Position numbers and translations under genes: made by a program. From contig JAYKYS010000005.1 of NCBI GenBank assembly GCA_036924285.1, positions 26,386,001 through 26,450,000 of the forward strand: 64,000 bases of DNA, given 5' to 3'. How positions within the stretch are numbered: position 1 is the stretch's first letter; each line of letters opens with the position of its first letter. The stretch is from Asterella californica (Eukaryota > Streptophyta > Marchantiopsida > Marchantiales > Aytoniaceae). Below the pieces are notes generated by a model that was given only the letters and a program-made list of their open reading frames with translations, was not told where the DNA came from and searched no databases. Positions 30,497 through 41,472 of the stretch are shown here, in pieces.

Positions 30497-32483
30497 ATGG
30501 AAGATTCAAGGGAAGGAAGGATTCGGTGGAAGGGCCGACAAGCATGCGAAACTGCTCTTTCAGACCCGATGTCCGGCATCTACAAGGCAATGAGAGAGTG
30601 GACACCTCCAAGCGGGATATTTGCGGATTCTGCCGTGTTATTGTATGTGAACTGGGAGCAAGCCCAGCTTCTGGACCGTGCATGCTTTGGTCGACTGTAT
30701 CCACCCGCGATCACAACGCCGCCGGCCTTTCCACCTACTTGTAATGTTTCATAACAATCCACATCCTTGTATATGAGAATAACCTGTTGAACTGGTCTTT
30801 ACAGGATTGTAGTTACTGTGTTTTCTTTTGCATGTTTGTCTTTTAGTATACATGATTTCATGTCCATGAGCTGTAGGTTAGGTTGTCGGCACCTAGGTTG
30901 ATCTACAGGTTGTTTCAGTTCTTAGATCCTTAATCCTTCTTTTTTGAATATGACCGAGCATGAATGCTGTATCTGTCACAAGAAGCTGATGTTTTGTTAT
31001 GCATGGAAGATCCACCTCCGATTCCTGGATTAGATGTCCCAGTTTCAAAAGACGGTTTGCAAGTTTATCAGCTTGCTCTGGAGGAAGCTTTCTTTCTCAG
31101 TTATGAGATGAATTGTATCAAAGTTTATCAACAAACATCCAGGGTAGCCAGTTCCACCAACTTTCCATTTTCACATTTAGTTGTCTCTCAACTGGGTGCA
31201 TAAGGACGTTGATTCGTTTTCATTCATTTACCGTGAGATCGACGTTGAGTGAGAAACCGCGAGAATTGATGTTATATATGTCACCAAAGAGTTTCAGTAG
31301 ATTCCTCGTTGCTATGACAGTGGGAGCGGCGGGAAGTGATTTACCTACGTCCTGAACTGGTTGCAGGAGGAGAGAGTTTTCCTGATGGATGACGAGCTTT
31401 GGAGGTTGATGCTGAAGAAAAAGCTGCAAATTGCTCAACATTACAAGGCGTATTCACACCTACGATCCAGGAGATGGGTCGTTACCTCTGGCATCCAGTT
31501 TGGTGCTGATTTCATGGCTTATCGTCATCATCCTGCCTTAGTTCACTCCGAGTATGTCTGTTAGAAGTATACGATCTGTTCAGGCACTAGAAGTGGCAGC
31601 ATATATATTTGTCTTGAACTACAAAGGTTTCACCTGTCACACAACCTTAGGTAAGAATTGCAGTTGTATTCGCTGGGCTGTGTTACATAGAATAAGACAT
31701 ATGGTCCATCTAAGGTGTCCTCATCCATACGATCCTCCTTCCATCTCAAACTGACGCAGTGAGTGGTTCATAGCTAGTGACTGTCGCCTGCTCTTTCCAG
31801 GACCAGATTTGTATTGTTATTCGGTTCCCTCGAGCTTAAAATGTTCTTGTTAAGTGCTAGACAGACGTCACTAAACGGCCTTTTTGTGTTGTTGAGTGCT
31901 TAAAATGCGTCAGAATTAGCTTTGTTGTGTTATTTCAGTTCCTTGCAGTCCTTAACTAGATTTTGGGATTATGAGAAGAAGCTATTTGGCTTGGTCGCAG
32001 GTATGCTATCGTTGTCATGTCAGGAGATGACAAGTTGTCGAGGGTGAGCACCTGGACGGAGATGCATGCAATGGGCCGCTTGTGTGGCAGTGTTGCTAAG
32101 GTCTGTTGGTGACAGCTTATAAATAACTTCCTCAAGAGTGTATTCTTGTTATCAATCGAGCGCCATCTGTGAGGAAACTGCAGTTGGACTTCGTTTGTTG
32201 ACCATGTTGAAAGCTTGCAAGTTTTGCGGAGAGTGGATATATCTTGTACCTGATATTCTCTCCTGAACAATAATTTGGCTATAAACTCCTAACTGTAGTT
32301 GTTCATATTCGATTGCAGACTTTACTTTTGATGTATATTAGACGTAAAGATGCTGCGGTTGACTGCACATTTCCTTCTTGTCTCGAGGAGTTCGAAGTAG
32401 AAGCAGTGGAGGTAAATCGATGGCTGCCTGAGAAAAATCGGGAGGCTGATGACAAATCAGAAGAAAACTCAGAGATGGATTGA
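30497..32483 (+). CDS. SEN2: tRNA-splicing endonuclease catalytic subunit Sen2
   Basis: Cuts an exon-intron junction of intron-containing pre-tRNAs within the TSEN complex. Exons 30497-30740, 30986-31122, 31367-31551, 32001-32100 and 32319-32483 join in phase to 276 residues. The N-terminal domain reads IRWKGRQACETALSDP...LLDRACFGRLYP, then QLALEEAFFLSYEMNCIK, as in plant Sen2. The nuclease domain has AYSHLRSRRWVVTSGIQFG, then YRHHPALVHSEY and GSVAK, giving catalytic Y179, H187 and K222. The C-terminus is PSCLEEFEVEAVEVNRWLPE. The acceptor of exon 2 is uncertain: 30986 and 31010 both keep phase. Length is close to plant Sen2 (about 240-250 aa, from memory). No defect seen. The only other gene context is the CSN4 relic directly upstream. 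Confidence 0.93.
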
Positions 32484-33512
32484 ACCGGTTCTGACAGTTC
32501 CCGGGCCCTGTGGCCTAGGAGGAAGGTGGGATGAGGTCAAGTCCGGTTTCCTATTTTTCTTATATTTGGTTTTGCTTTTGGGCACAGGAGCCTCTGATCG
32601 AGCTCCCTTAGTGAATCGACAGGTACTCCAAGTGGAAAACTCGTATCAAACGAGTTTCGAATCAACACTTAAACTAGATCAGGTTTAACCTGATGCATCA
32701 CCGTCCCTGCCACATATGTAGGTACAGTCTGCCCTGGATAAACGTTACCTGATTAAATGTTATAATTTTATAGCTGTTAGAACTTGGCTACTCTGTAAAG
32801 CAGTACTCGTAAACCTGTTATCTTGTACTGTGTTTCTTTGCTAATACATCTGGATATATGTTATTTTTGGAGGGATCTATAACTCTCTGCAGTAAAAAGA
32901 TTCAGTATTCTACTTGATAAACTGTTAAGGACTTGGCGAAGACTTGCCCTAATCAAGGTCACAGTAATACAGACCAGGATCATTATCAAACTTTAATCAT
33001 ATAGTCGGTGATTGCATGCACAAATAACAGAACACATTATTGTAGCTATCGCTTCTTGATACAGATTGCGCGAGAGTTGGACGGAAATAACCAATCAGCA
33101 ACCTGCAGAGATTTGTAAATATCGTGTTTCAAATTCAGACATCACGAACAAAGCGTTGAGCAACTGGGTTTCCACGACTTTCCGATGTAATGTTTGTGAG
33201 ATGACTATCTCACGATTACTCCAAAGAAAAAGGGTACCCCTGGCCACCCGGGGCGTGGCGTGGAAGTGAACGGGGCCCTAGCTCGAAGGCAAGGAGGAGG
33301 GCTCGTGTCCTTATGCGTCTGTGGGTTTAGAAGGTGAGGTGTCGTCGCGTGGTAACCACCGAAAGACCTCACGATAAGGACACACGTGTAGGAGGTAAGT
33401 AGAGTCCCAAGAGCGTCGGAGTGGACGACCCGTATCCTTATGTAGCGAATGGAAGGACAGACGGAAGACAATGGATGTAGACGGAGGGTTGGACCGAGCA
33501 CTCAAGTGGCGG
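32484..33512. other. Sen2 3' flank, no gene seen
   Basis: Contains the presumed Sen2 3' UTR. The segment 33230-33512 is GC-rich and differs in composition from its surroundings; it may be older repeat sequence into which the solo LTR at 33513 inserted. Confidence 0.45.
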
Positions 33513-35357
33513 TGTCGTGTTGTGGATCGGCTCCTACATGAAATCAAATTTCAACTGTTATTGCTCCAAAGACATTCATGAGAAAAGCAAGCTAGGTTTT
33601 AGCTTACAGACTTTTGACACAACTTTTGATCTTCACTTTCATCGCATCAATGGGTAGAGCTCTTTGTGAGCACTCCATATGCACTTCGTCTATTTCGTTT
33701 GGACGCCTAGTGGAGAAGTTATAAGACTCGAAAGATGCGTAAAACAAGCTAGATTCCAACTTATGAGCTTTTGCACGACTTCGGATCTTCACTTTAATCG
33801 CATCGATGGGTAGAGCTCATTGTCAACTTTCCATGGACATCTTGTCTATTTCATTTGGACACTTAGCGGAGAAGTTACGCGATTCGAAAGAAGGAAAAAT
33901 CAAGCTATGCCTTAGTTTATTTTGTTGATTGGGTATTTGTAGCTCCAGACGCTATACTAGGACGCAAAGGGCCTGCTTCCTCATTATTGAAGAAAATTGA
34001 TACGTACTGTGACTGACGTAAACGGATAGCTTAAAGGGCTAGCTAGTACCTACGACTTGTAAGCAGACGGATCGAGAGATTTGGAGATCCAGTGCAAGCG
34101 CGTAAAGCGTTGTTGGGTTCAAATCTGTGTAAGCTACACGTTGGTTAAAACGGTTCGTGAAGAGACAGATCGGGGGATGTGTTCTACGAGAAATTGAGAC
34201 GTATGAAGAGAATTTGGGAGCTTCAGTGACTTGTGAAGGAGAGTTGGACCGTTCGGACCGTTCAGGAGTCTAAACTTGCTATTCTTGTTCGAACGAGTTC
34301 TTCAAGAAATTGAAGACGATACGAAGTTTCATCGGGCGGTATGAGAGTTCTGAGTGAAACTGGCCCCGAAGAAACGCTTACGTCATATTTTCGTTTGTCT
34401 GCGACTTGAGATTGGATTGTTCTTCGCGATCGGTGAGCTAAGCTCTTCGTTCTTGGTGCCTACACGATCAGTGAGTCTTCATCTACGCATGAGAGAAGAT
34501 CATGTGTGGATTGGATTGTTGGTTTGGGTGTGGTGAGCGATTTTGAGCCGTAAGGAGTCGATTCATGTCAATTTTTTGCAACTTGCGATCAAATTTCTTG
34601 CTTGGTTTTGCAAGGAGAACTCAAAACAGCTTGTTTGAAGTCTCGTTGGGTTCAAGGTAGCTAAATCTACCTACCAAAGAAGACGGATATCAGATCAGGC
34701 GATCCGTTTAAGCTATGTGTGCAGTTTTAAGCCGCAAAGAGAAGTTTTTGAAAGTTTTGTCATCTACGACCAAAAATCAGAGATATCTCGGCTGTTGGGA
34801 GTCGGATCTGAAGGTTTTCTAGGCCAACGGAGTTAGAGAAGAAGACCCTATCGACATCTTAGACTGTTTGACGAAAGAAGAAAATTCTCAAATAGACTTT
34901 TTTTGGTTTCTTCGTTATGAGTTTTGTCCTTTTGAGTTTGTTAGGGTTCTGGTTGGTTATATACAGCTTGTGGTAACTAGCTTTAGCTAAGAGCTTGTAC
35001 ATGGATGTTGTTTGGACTTGGGTTTGAATCGTGTGATGCTGTGCAACTTTTTTGTTAGCAAAGAGAAGTTTCTCTTGCTTTGAGCTACGCATCGATAGTT
35101 TTGGGTCTAGGTTGGGATTCAAGGATTCGTTTTAGGGGGTTTTGAAGCATATTACAGACTACTCTAGTCTATTTCTTAGTTTTGAGTTCTTAGGGTGAAA
35201 GAACCGGCAGTGTATGTACATTGAGAGTTGATATATATTGCGACGCTCTTTTTCGTGTGTGTTTGTCTCTTTCTTGTCTCTGTTCAGCACACTACATCTC
35301 CACAGCCAAGAACCTCATATTTTCTTGGACATCCTTCACGTAAAATCCGACACGACA
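33513..35357 (+). mobile_element. Solo LTR of a large-LTR gypsy family
   Basis: It starts TGTCGTGTTGTGG and ends CCGACACGACA (TG...CA). Flanks are GCGG on the left and ACGG on the right, an imperfect 4-bp target duplication. Along its whole length it matches the reverse complement of 61204-60553 plus 59225-57853, which is the same LTR on the other strand with another LTR inserted. No internal region adjoins it. Length 1845 bp. Confidence 0.8.
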
Positions 35358-36295
35358 ACGGCAGAGACCCCCTCGGAAGATGACGTTGCGAATGGCTCGA
35401 AAGCCGAAAGACTTCTTGCCACCTCGACGCGAGTGACGATTCGTCTCTCACGAAGAGGGAAGTAGCTTGAGAAGACTCACCAGGTCCGCATCTCAACAGC
35501 CAGTTCTTGACCAATGAGAAGGGGTGAAACCTCACCGCTGCGCCTCTCCGGTCCCATGCTCAGGTCCGCATGACAGTTATCGATTGACCAGGGAGTTAGA
35601 GTTCCCTCGGACCGGACGCCTCGTCTGCGGAGGATTGACGACGAACTGAGGAAGCGTGGAGGGTTGACAAAGATATAAAGCCCGCATAGGACAGCGTGCT
35701 CTGGATGCGAATCGAGATCGGAACGGATAGCGAGTTAAGAGAGAGACACGTAGCAGGGGCACGGTCTCCGAGGATCGCGATAGTGACAATTTGAGTGTAT
35801 GTGTATACACATCGAGGTTTCCTTGAGGAAACCTCGATGCCCTGTTCGTAGGTGACAATTTTTCATAAGCTCGAGAGCGAATTGACGGAGTTAGAGGAGA
35901 GTGGGTCGAGCGATTAAGGTTTAGATAGAGCCAGCCATGGCTAGTGAGTAGATTGCACCTAGATCGACGTCGCCGTGGACTACTCCATAAGAGTAGAGTC
36001 TTGTATGAGCCGATTATGAGTAAAGCTTACAATGTGGACCGAATTGACATGAGCGCGTGAGTTTGGGAATTCGTGAGTAACAAGGAAGCATGTGTGTTGT
36101 TCTCGATCCGAGACATCGAGAGAAAATGAAGAGGTTGTCTATGTAGTATGTTGAGTCGTCAGATCGCACATCAGTCAGACCGCCGCGTGGGTTTGAGTTT
36201 TTGACAAATTTTTGCTTTACACCCACGAACGCAGTCTAGACTCGAGATCCACGACAGAGAAGGGTTAGGTAATAAATCAATGTATTTATATATTC
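35358..36295. other. Stretch of uncertain origin with a perfect hairpin
   Basis: No coding match. It probably continues the sequence interrupted by the solo LTR (left part at 33230-33512). Confidence 0.4.
35810..35839. repeat. Perfect 13-bp hairpin with 4-nt loop
   Basis: CATCGAGGTTTCC (35810-35822) and GGAAACCTCGATG (35827-35839) are exact inverted copies around TTGA. A short palindrome, GTGTATACAC, abuts it on the left. Confidence 0.9.
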
Positions 36296-37133
36296 ATGAA
36301 TTCAGTACAGCATCCTCTCGTATTTTTTTGCACCCTCTTATTAAATAATCTAATAAATAAAGATGGATGCTTTATTGAAGATTCGAATGGCACTGTCACA
36401 ACTCGAGGTATCAAGAGTGGTAGGCTGTTTAAACTAGATGCATTTGCGCCTAAATTACAGGCTGTCATGTATGGACAGAGTGGTCCAGTAGTGTCTGACT
36501 TTGACATCTGACACAAACGAATTGGGCACATGAACTTTCAGAGACTGAAAAGCCTTCCGAGTTTTGACCTGGTTACAGGTCTGCTCAAATTCGAATCCAG
36601 TGAGCCCATTGGAGTCTGTGCAGCATGTCAATTCGGCAAACAAGCTAGACAGCCCTTTAAGGGATCAGGTAGTATAGTGAACAAGCTTCTGGAGCTTGTT
36701 CACACTGATGTATGGACTACTTCTCAGCCAAGTATGATCGGTTTTCAGTACTTCGTGTAGTTCATTGATGATCATTCGCGTTATACTCGGATCTATTTAT
36801 TGAGAAACAAGTCCTCTGCCGAAGTACTGTCAGCATTTCAGACTTTCCGCAAGTTGATGGAGAAACAGTCTGGAGCATCTATCCTCTGTCTGAGATCTGA
36901 TGGAGGAGGCGAGTTTCTTTCTGGAGAGTTCGATGCATATCTACGTGAGCATGACATTCGACGCTAGAAGACCTGCAGTTACAATCCGCAGCAGAACGAG
37001 GTTACGGAGCGCAAGAATCGACACATAGCAGAAGCTGCTCGTGCGATGTTGAATGAGAAGACCATGCTTAGACCTTATTGGGCAAAAGTTGTTTCATGTG
37101 CAGTGTATCTGATAAACCGGACGCCTACAGCGG
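36296..37133 (+). pseudogene. Copia pre-integrase and integrase part
   Basis: The GAG-pre-integrase motif HKRIGHMNFQRL...CAACQFGKQ is followed by the integrase core: HTDVW, FIDDHSRYTRIYLL, LRSDGGGEF, PQQNEVTERKNR. In-frame stops replace a conserved Trp (before HKRIGHMN, TGA), a residue before FIDDHS (TAG) and a conserved Gln (after DIRR, TAG). The frame breaks where the solo LTR begins, inside LINRTPTA. Confidence 0.88.
36677..36703. repeat. Perfect 11-bp hairpin within copia integrase
   Basis: GTGAACAAGCT (36677-36687) and AGCTTGTTCAC (36693-36703) pair exactly around 5 nt. It overlaps codons for a conserved LELVHTD motif, so it may be chance. Confidence 0.7.
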
Positions 37134-38446
37134 TGTCGGGTAGAGAGTCTTCCTGGGAAGGGCGAACCTTCTGGCTGTGATATGAGCTTGAAGGCTGTGT
37201 TCAATCTACTCAAGGAAGCGTTGGGCTCCTGGCTGTGGCTGGTTTACTCAAAGGATAGGCTTCAGGTCTCAAGGTGATACTGAAAAACACTCATATAAGT
37301 CTCTTGGCTCTTCTGATATGCTCAAGAAGCAAAGTTCAGACCTAACTAGCAATGATAAGATCAGATGGCGAACCTTGACACTCAGGATTGAGAAATATGT
37401 AAAGGTTCAGACTTCAAAACTCCTCCTACATGCAAATGAGGTTCTACTGGATACACATACGAAATTTCAGCTTCAGATCAATTCAGAGCACTAAGATATG
37501 AGCAGAAACTTTCTGAGTAGAGAAATTACGGCAGTTTCTGGTACCCAAACAGCTATTTCGACCTATAACAGGGAATTGGCTCGATCACTTTGGAAATTCT
37601 TACAGGGTTTGCAGTACACAGCTTGTTGAACACTCCTGTGAAGTTGGGCCTCCTGATTCCATCCAGATCTCGCTCTCTGAAGTTGCTGCTCCAGATTGAG
37701 AGCTTTTCGGACCCCCTCTACTTCAGCGGCCGCCCTGAATTACTCAGTAACTCAAATCACTTGAAACTTTTTTGACAGTCGTAGCCCGGCTGGCAGTGAA
37801 CGCAACCATGAAGGTTTGAAGCAATTTCCTCAATTCTGCTACAATTGACACTCAAAACCCCAAAATCAACAAAAGTGATGCAATTTTGGCACAATCCGAA
37901 CTTCAATTGGGCATAACTCCTTGTTTATTGATCCAAATCGATCAAGAATTTCACTGACAGTGCTTGGCTCGACGAGCTCTATCTCCCTGTGCTCTCAGAT
38001 TTCGCAGTACCCTCACCAATTGCTCGAAATCCACTCTAGAGCTTTGTTTCTAAACTTAGAGTTTTACAAAAGACAAAAATGGACCAATGGGAGTTCATAG
38101 TTCCATTTGGTTGTCATTTTGTGCCTTAAACTACCTGGTAACTTATCTACACTCATAGGCAACCACGTCAAGCTCCCTAGAGTGCCAGCGTAAAACTCAA
38201 ACTACATAAAACGACACGCAGCCCCGAAAATTAACTTAAATCAGCTAGAAAGCGTGCATGGGCGACACGCAAATACAACCCATGAGCTTAAAACCCTATT
38301 AACATGGTAATCAACCTACTAAGACTCAAAATATATAACATCTTTCAAAAAAATGGACTTCTCTGAGGTCTTAGCTTCACTCAAAGAGACTAACGCCTGA
38401 CAGAGAAGTGAATCATTTACTATGTGAAATGATTCACATCACGACA
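37134..38446 (-). mobile_element. Solo gypsy LTR inserted in the copia integrase gene
   Basis: Plus-strand limits are TGTCGGGTAG and ATCACGACA, with the duplication GCGG on both sides (37130-37133 and 38447-38450). The copia reading (RTPTA then HSKTPMEIF) resumes after it. It shares long blocks with the LTRs of the 43650-52175 element in inverted orientation. A perfect 11-bp hairpin at 38408-38418/38427-38437 lies next to the terminus. Length 1313 bp. Confidence 0.88.
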
Positions 38447-38450
38447 GCGG

Positions 38451-40670
38451 CAGTCCACAGCAAGACACCGATGGAGATCTTCACAGACAGTAAGCCTGAT
38501 TACTCTTCCTTAAAGTTTTCAGATGTATCTGTTATGTGCACATACTTGATGAAAGACGTAAGATACTAGATCCGAAAGCAGATAGATGTATCTTCCTTGG
38601 TTATGCTTCTGATATGAAAGGATAAGTGCTACAATCCTTCGTCCAAGCAGTTCTATATCAGTAGCAATCCTTCGTCCAAGCAGTTCTATATCAGTAGAGA
38701 TGTCGTGTTTGATGAGCTACAGTCTTGGTTTGCACCTGCACCTGTCGTAGCCATCCCTGTATCTACTGTAGAACCAAGGAGTCAATCCACTGTAGTACCT
38801 CAAAGTAGTACGTTGAGTGGAGGATCTGGAGAAGTCACTGATTCCATATCAGAATCTGTTGCACATAGAGCTGTTGTTAACGCTGGAGTACACGTAACAC
38901 AGCCTCGTGGAACTAGTGTAGTTTCTACACAGGATGAGCGCGTGCTATTGCAACGTATGTTTGACTCATCCAGATATGTGGATCTTCCACATCCACTGGA
39001 TACTTTGTCTCAGACCTTGGCGTTTACGTCAGATCAATTGCAAGGGGAGGTGACTAGTGCACCGATTATCTCTCACAGATCTGAGCGGGCAAAACATCCA
39101 GTGAGTAGGTATATGCATGAAGGTTTTCTTGCTGCGCACCTTGCATATATGGCCAATGTTCTTCAGGAACAGGAACCGAGTTCGCTTGAAGAGGCGATGC
39201 ACAAGATCCAATGGGTAAGTGCTATGAAAGCTGAACTTGCTGCGCTTCATCACCAACAGACTTGGGAGTTGGTAGACTTACCTCAGGGTAAGAAAGCGAT
39301 TGGTTGCAGGTGGGTCTTCAAGGTCAAGCGCAACTCAGATGGTATCGTGTGTCGGTACAAGGTCAGATTGGTAGCTAAGGGCTACGCACAGCAACATGGA
39401 GTGGATTTTGAGGAGACCTTTGCTCATGTTGCGAAGATGGTGACTATTCGAACAGCAGTTGCAATTGCAACTCAGGTAGGTTGGAAGATGCACCAGATGG
39501 ATTTCAAGAACGCCTTCCTCAACGGCGATCTTGAGGAGGAGGTCTACATGTAGCAACCTCCTGGTTATGAGGATCCTATGTTTCCTTCTCGTGTATGTAA
39601 GTTACGGAAGGCTCTCTATGGTCTGAAATAGGCACCAAGAGCATGGTATGCAAAGATCAATTCTTACTTGTAGTCTCTTGGTTTCCATCTTTGTAGTTCA
39701 GACTCTACCTTGTAATCATTGAGAATACGAGACCGGATTGTTATGATCACCATCTATGTTGATGACTTGATCATTATTGGTAACTTTGATCAGCTTATTT
39801 CCCAGATCAAGGATCACTTAAAATCCGAGTTCGAGATGATGGACTTAAGAGAACTCAAGTACTTCCTTGCTGTGGAGTTCATTAGAGATGGGAAGGATGT
39901 TTGGCTTGTACAGCGACAGTATGCTCTCAGTATGTTTGAGAGATTTGGTCTGTTTGATTGCAAACTCATTGCTACACCATTAGAGCAAGGGGTAAAGCTA
40001 GGAGCAGAGGATGGTGAGTTGTTGGATGATCCACGCATGTACAGACAGATGGTTGAGAGTCTTATTTACTTGACCATCACCAGACCAGACTTGAGCTATG
40101 CTGTCGGTCTGATTAGTCAATTCATGCAGTCACCACGGAGACCACATTTTGAGACTGTCAAGCGGATCCTCCGCTACGTGAAGTTCTCGATGCAGTACGG
40201 ACTTCACTATCGATACGGTGGACCATTGTTATTACATGGCTACACAGATGCTGATTGGGCAAGAAGTGACGACAGGAGATCCACGTCAGGTTACGCTTTT
40301 GGACTTGGAAGCGCTGCTATAAGCTGAGCTTCTAAGAAGCAACCCACAATTGCTTTGTCGTCCACGGAAGCAGAGTACCGAGGAGCAACGAACGCAACAT
40401 GCGAATCGATTTGGCTTCGATGTCTGCTATCTGATATTGGTGTGGAGTGTATAGATCCTGTTGTTGTATATACAGACAACATTAGCAACATGAAGTTAAC
40501 TAGTAATTGAGTAACATTGAGGTGCACTATCACTTTATTAGAGAGAAGGTTCTTGCAGGAGAGATTGAGCTCAGTTATGTGAGCACAAGAGATCAGCTTG
40601 CCGATATCTTCACTAAGGCACTGCTTAGAAATAAGTTTGTTGCTTTCAGACATTGTCTAGGAGTATAGGA
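38451..40670 (+). pseudogene. Copia RT and RNase H part
   Basis: It resumes at HSKTPMEIF. RT motifs: KWVSAMKAELAAL-like start, GCRWVFKVKRNSDG, RLVAKGYAQQ, MDFKNAFLNG, then YVDDLIIIGN at about 39760. RNase H: GYTDADWARSDDRRSTSGYAF, LSSTEAEYRG, LADIFTKAL. Stops interrupt YM-QPPGYE (TAG), LYGLK-APRAWY (TAG for conserved Gln), SYL-SLGF (TAG), STL-S (TAA), and IS-ASKKQPT (TGA for conserved Trp). Confidence 0.9.
38632..38697 (+). repeat. 33-bp in-frame tandem duplication in copia pol
   Basis: CAATCCTTCGTCCAAGCAGT... starts at 38632 and again at 38665, exactly 33 bp apart and identical. It repeats the NPSSKQFYIS-type segment just before RDVVFDE. Confidence 0.9.
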
Positions 40671-40694
40671 TGTAGAGATGAGCTTGAAGGGGAG

Positions 40695-40921
40695 TGTTGA
40701 TATAGTCCCAAGCTCTAATAGATCGATGGCTATCATTAGCCAGAGTGATTAGGGTTGTTAGAGTTAGTTAGAGAGCTAACCCACCATTAGGGTTTCCCTT
40801 GTACTCACCTCCACTATATATACAGAGAGAGGCAAAGCCTTTCTCATCTCATTCCAATTTTACTTCCTTGTCTACTCGCTCTCTCTTCTTGGAGTGTCCT
40901 CGAAGTATCGATCTTTCTACA
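40695..40921 (+). repeat. Copia 3' LTR
   Basis: It begins TGTTGATATAGTCCC after the polypurine tract and ends TTTCTACA. It contains a TATA-like CTATATATAC at about 40814 and a short pyrimidine-rich segment after it, as expected for U3-R. Length ~227 bp. No matching 5' LTR is present. Confidence 0.75.
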
Positions 40922-40987
40922 ATGACTACACGGCTTGGCTTCTCCTTTTTGTAAGTTTAAGACTCGGGTCGTAATCCTACAGTTTTT

Positions 40988-41268
40988 GGTTCAAGGTATG
41001 AATGTTTTTGCCTTGCTGTTGCTACTCTGAAAGCTTCTCATTTTAAACTGTTTTGAGACCTGTAGAGAATATTCGTATGGGGGTTCAAGGTATGAATTTT
41101 TTTGCATTGCTGCTGCTAGTCTGAAAGCTTCTCATTTTAAACTGTTTTGAGGTCTGTAGAGAATATTCACATGGGGTTCAAGGTATGAATGTATTTTGTC
41201 TTGCCACTGCTAGTCTGAAAGCTTCTCATTTTAAATTGTTTTGAGGTCTGCAGAGAATATTTGTATGT
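40988..41268. repeat. Three ~94-bp tandem repeats
   Basis: Units start at about 40988, 41082 and 41175 with GGTTCAAGGTATGAAT; each contains GAAAGCTTCTCATTTTAAA and GTAGAGAATATT or its variant. They are highly similar, and lie between the copia 3' LTR and the old gypsy LTR. Confidence 0.9.
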
Positions 41269-41472
41269 GACGCACGAGAGAACGACAACGGAAAGGTTTC
41301 GCTTGTAGCTTGGTCTATGCGTACTCAGCTCTCTCAGTTGGCAGAGTAGGTATTTTCAACTTCAAATGGTGCACATTTCTCTATCAATAGGCTACATCTC
41401 TTTTTGCTTTTCTTTGGGCACGTTGTTTAACTCTCACACTATTTACTCCTCTTTTTCTTTCTCTTCCTCCCG

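Larger units (their letters stand above)
36296..40921 (+). mobile_element. 5'-truncated Ty1/copia retrotransposon
   Basis: Pol order is pre-integrase zinc region, integrase core, RT, RNase H (copia order), followed by a polypurine tract (AAGGGGAG) and the 3' LTR at 40695-40921. Gag, protease and the 5' LTR are absent. It is interrupted by a solo gypsy LTR (37134-38446). Several stop codons and a 2-nt deletion near 38621 make it non-functional. Confidence 0.9.

Noticed and set aside
35238..35465. Signal-peptide-like open frame MRRSFSCVFVSFLSLFS...
   Set aside because: It straddles the end of the solo LTR, and the same text recurs at the end of the homologous LTR near 57900-58030, so it is repeat sequence.
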